NCBI GenBank assembly: GCA_934615145.1
Contig: CAKTTM010000078.1
Coordinates: 1-8,078 of the forward strand
Direction of reading: 5' to 3'
From: an uncultured Clostridia bacterium
GTDB lineage: Bacteria > Bacillota > Clostridia > Christensenellales > Aristaeellaceae
DNA length: 8,078 bases
Positions within the stretch are counted from its first letter, which is position 1, and each line of letters opens with the position of its first letter. The translations under genes and the position numbers were made by a program. This document shows positions 6,679 to 8,078 of this stretch, in pieces. The notes beneath the pieces are model-generated. The model searched no databases. It was not told the origin of the DNA and saw only the letters and a list, made by a program, of their open reading frames with translations.

Positions 6679-7788
6679 ATGCATGATGATAAGAAGGCCC
6701 CCCGTCTGCCGGCTGTGCTGCTGGCCCTGCTGCTGATTTTGATCCCGCTGGCGCAGCTGCTGATGCCGGACGCTGCCTACAGCCCGCTTGAAAAGCGCGA
6801 GCTGGCCCTGCCCCCGCGGCTGACGCTGGCCTCCGGCGTCTTCAGCCGCGGCATGGAGGATTATCTGAGCGATCACCTGCCCCTGCGCGGCCAGTGGGTG
6901 GGGCTGGACGCCTGGCGCAGGTATCTGTCGGGCAGCATGGCGGCAGACCCCGTCTGGCGCCTGCCCGGCGGCGCGCTGGCTGAGGCGCCCCTGGAGGACA
7001 ATGGGGCGCGGCTCGAGCGCAACCTGCAGCTGCTGGACGATTTTGCGCTTGAGGCCGGGCAGCCGCTGTGGCTGCTCTCGCCGCCGGCGGCCGGCGCGCT
7101 GGCCGAGCAGCCCGGCTACTATCCCTATCCCGATCAGGCCAGGCTGAGCGAAATCAACAGCATGGCCTATCAGCAACTCAGGCCCATCGCGCTGTTTGAG
7201 GCGCTGCAGGCCGCGCCGCAGCCGGTCTTCTACCGCACCGATCCCCACTGGAATGGCCAGGGTGCCTATGTCGCCTACGCGCAGGCCGCAAAGGCGCTGG
7301 GCTTTGAACCGCTGAGCCCAGAGGCTTTTGCTCAGGCGCAGAGCCCCGGCTTTCACGGCAGCAGCTATGCCCGCAGCGGCCTGTGGCAGACCCCTGCCGA
7401 GGCGCTGGACATCTGGGATCCCGGGGTCAAGCTCGCCCTCCACTTTGATGGCAGCGACGCTGCTCATGACAGCCTCTTCTTCCGCGAGCACTTGAAAACG
7501 CCCGACCCCTACCGCGTCTTCCTGGACGGCAATCACGGCCTGACCCGCATTGACAACCTGGACAACCCCAGCGGCCCCCGCCTGCTGATGCTCAAGGATT
7601 CCTTTGGCAACAGCCTGCTGCCGCTGCTGCTGCCCCATTTTAGCCACATCACGCTGCTGGACCTGCGCGCCTGGCGCGGCAGCAGCCTGCAGGTGACCCA
7701 AGACGAGGCCTTTGACCAGCTGCTGGCCGTCTACGCCCTCAAAAGCCTGGCCACCGATAGCAACTTTGCCTGGCTGAGCAGGCGCTGA
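6679..7788 (+). CDS. DHHW/AlgX-AlgJ-like membrane-anchored SGNH-type acyltransferase partner
   Basis: Predicted extracytoplasmic partner of the MBOAT protein, 369 residues. An N-terminal signal anchor (about 12-30) follows a basic MHDDKKAPR start. The SPLEKRELALPPR and YLSDHLPLRGQWV segments are typical of the DHHW/AlgX group. The active-site pair lies in YRTDPHWNGQGAYVAY: D188 and H190, in a D-x-H-W arrangement (DPHW here instead of DHHW, and like the DxHW of AlgJ/AlgX). The candidate nucleophile is S308 in LMLKDSFGNSLLPLL. Together these give a Ser-Asp-His set on an SGNH-type fold. In alginate systems such proteins take acetyl from the MBOAT and place it on the polymer; the same is inferred here. 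An in-frame ATG at 6547 would lie inside the MBOAT gene and is not used; 6679 is 2 nt after the MBOAT stop. An AGG at 6668-6670 is the only ribosome binding site hint, so coupling is likely. It is the last gene of the run. Confidence 0.88.
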   Translation: MHDDKKAPRLPAVLLALLLILIPLAQLLMPDAAYSPLEKRELALPPRLTLASGVFSRGMEDYLSDHLPLRGQWVGLDAWRRYLSGSMAADPVWRLPGGALAEAPLEDNGARLERNLQLLDDFALEAGQPLWLLSPPAAGALAEQPGYYPYPDQARLSEINSMAYQQLRPIALFEALQAAPQPVFYRTDPHWNGQGAYVAYAQAAKALGFEPLSPEAFAQAQSPGFHGSSYARSGLWQTPAEALDIWDPGVKLALHFDGSDAAHDSLFFREHLKTPDPYRVFLDGNHGLTRIDNLDNPSGPRLLMLKDSFGNSLLPLLLPHFSHITLLDLRAWRGSSLQVTQDEAFDQLLAVYALKSLATDSNFAWLSRR

Positions 7789-7831
7789 AGCGCAAGCCCA
7801 TTAATTTACCTTTATTCATAACAATCATTAG

Positions 7832-7864
7832 TGCGGATTTCACACGCCGCATGCTTTTCTTTTT
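7832..7864 (+). terminator. Weak intrinsic terminator candidate
   Basis: TGCGG (7832-7836) pairs perfectly with CCGCA (7847-7851) around a 10-nt loop, and a T-rich tract TTTTCTTTTT follows at about 7855-7864. The 5-bp stem (6 with a G-T pair) is short, but the GC-rich stem and interrupted U-tract fit a Rho-independent terminator for the upstream operon. It could equally be an attenuator in the leader of the downstream gene. Confidence 0.4.
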
Positions 7865-7880
7865 ACGCTTGGCTTCTATC

Positions 7881-7896
7881 TTGAAGGCGTACCCAA
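7881..7896 (+). promoter_or_regulatory. cre-like / LacI-family operator candidate
   Basis: TTGAAGGCGTACCCAA matches the Bacillota catabolite-responsive element WTGNAANCGNWNNCAW at every specified position but one (G instead of A at 7886). It lies 24 nt before the start codon of a sugar/glycerol-phosphate-type solute-binding protein, where CcpA or another LacI-family regulator could block transcription. A single site found by eye in a 16-nt degenerate pattern may be chance. Confidence 0.35.
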
Positions 7897-7906
7897 TGCC
7901 CACATC

Positions 7907-7913
7907 AAGGAGG
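7907..7913 (+). promoter_or_regulatory. Strong Shine-Dalgarno site of the solute-binding protein gene
   Basis: AAGGAGG lies 7 nt before the ATG at 7921. It is a near-perfect anti-16S match at ideal spacing and suggests high expression, as expected for an abundant binding protein. Confidence 0.85.
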
Positions 7914-7920
7914 AGACAAG

Positions 7921-8078
7921 ATGAAGAAGTTCCTGTCGCTGCTACTGGCCTGCCTGCTGGCGTCCGCGCTCTGTGTCCCCGCACTGTCTGAAGCCAGCAA
8001 GACCAACATCGTGTTCTGGCACTCCATGGGCGGATCGCTGGGCGAGGTCATCCTCAGCGTGGCCCAGCAGTTCAACGA
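7921..8078 (+). CDS. UgpB-like ABC transporter solute-binding protein, N-terminal part only
   Basis: First 52 codons of an exported binding protein that continues past the right edge. MKKFLSLLLACLLASALCVPALSEA is a signal peptide with a basic n-region and Leu-rich core. The mature start, TNIVFWHSMGGSLGEVILSV followed by AQQFN, closely resembles the first strand and helix of glycerol-3-phosphate binding protein UgpB (FWHSM, LG, AQ-FN). This predicts an extracellular family 1-type binding protein for glycerol-3-phosphate, a glycerophosphodiester or a sugar. The ligand cannot be fixed from this fragment. There is no convincing lipobox: C11 follows LLA but the hydrophobic stretch before it is too short, and C18 follows L17. 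Cleavage after SEA (residue 25) by signal peptidase I seems more likely. The permease genes are expected downstream (inference). Confidence 0.85.
   Translation, partial: MKKFLSLLLACLLASALCVPALSEASKTNIVFWHSMGGSLGEVILSVAQQFN

Larger units (their letters stand above)
7789..7920 (+). other. AT-rich intergenic region between the envelope block and the transporter gene
   Basis: This 132-nt gap is clearly more AT-rich than the flanking genes, especially 7801-7830, and is the largest non-coding stretch in the window. It must hold the end of the envelope transcript and the promoter of the solute-binding protein gene. No pair of -35 and -10 boxes with good spacing could be picked out by eye. A terminator-like hairpin, a cre-like site and a ribosome binding site are listed separately. 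Confidence 0.7.

Noticed and set aside
6673..7701. Long minus-strand open frame (342 codons) opposite the DHHW gene
   Set aside because: Gln/Arg/Ala-rich shadow of a gene with clear family motifs on the + strand; its product has no domain-like pattern.

Overview
The window is GC-rich, densely coding and read entirely on the + strand: nine genes in a row, then a short AT-rich gap and the start of a tenth. The order DUF1385 (YqhQ-like) - prmC - prfA is typical of Bacillota. So are the strong AGGAGG ribosome binding sites, the DUF4358 lipoprotein and the DHHW-family protein. A high-GC member of the Clostridia is the best guess (inference; no rRNA or other decisive marker is present).

Region 1 (1-2802) is a housekeeping block. 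It holds a DUF1385 membrane protein open at the left edge, then PrmC, which methylates the glutamine of the release-factor GGQ motif, then release factor 1, its substrate. The first two overlap by 4 nt and prfA follows after 25 nt.

Region 2 (2819-7788) is an accessory cell-envelope block fused to the end of the housekeeping block with no visible terminator. It encodes a membrane-anchored peptidoglycan-binding-domain protein, two tandem paralogous secreted SGNH/GDSL-type proteins, a DUF4358 lipoprotein, an AlgI-like MBOAT acyltransferase and a membrane-anchored DHHW/AlgX-like protein. The last five genes overlap or lie 2-20 nt apart. An MBOAT next to SGNH-type partners is the architecture of systems that move acyl groups (usually acetyl) across the membrane onto extracellular glycans, such as AlgI/J/X, PatA/B and WssH/I. 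The likely job is therefore O-acylation of a wall or surface polymer. Acyl donor and acceptor are unknown.

Region 3 (7789-8078) has a weak terminator-like hairpin with a T-tract, a cre-like palindrome, a strong ribosome binding site and the first 52 codons of an extracellular solute-binding protein. Its mature N-terminus resembles UgpB (glycerol-3-phosphate or sugar ABC importers). This begins a separate transport operon that runs off the right edge.

No tRNA, rRNA, CRISPR array, insertion sequence or prophage gene was seen. The minus-strand and alternative-frame open frames look like GC-rich shadows.
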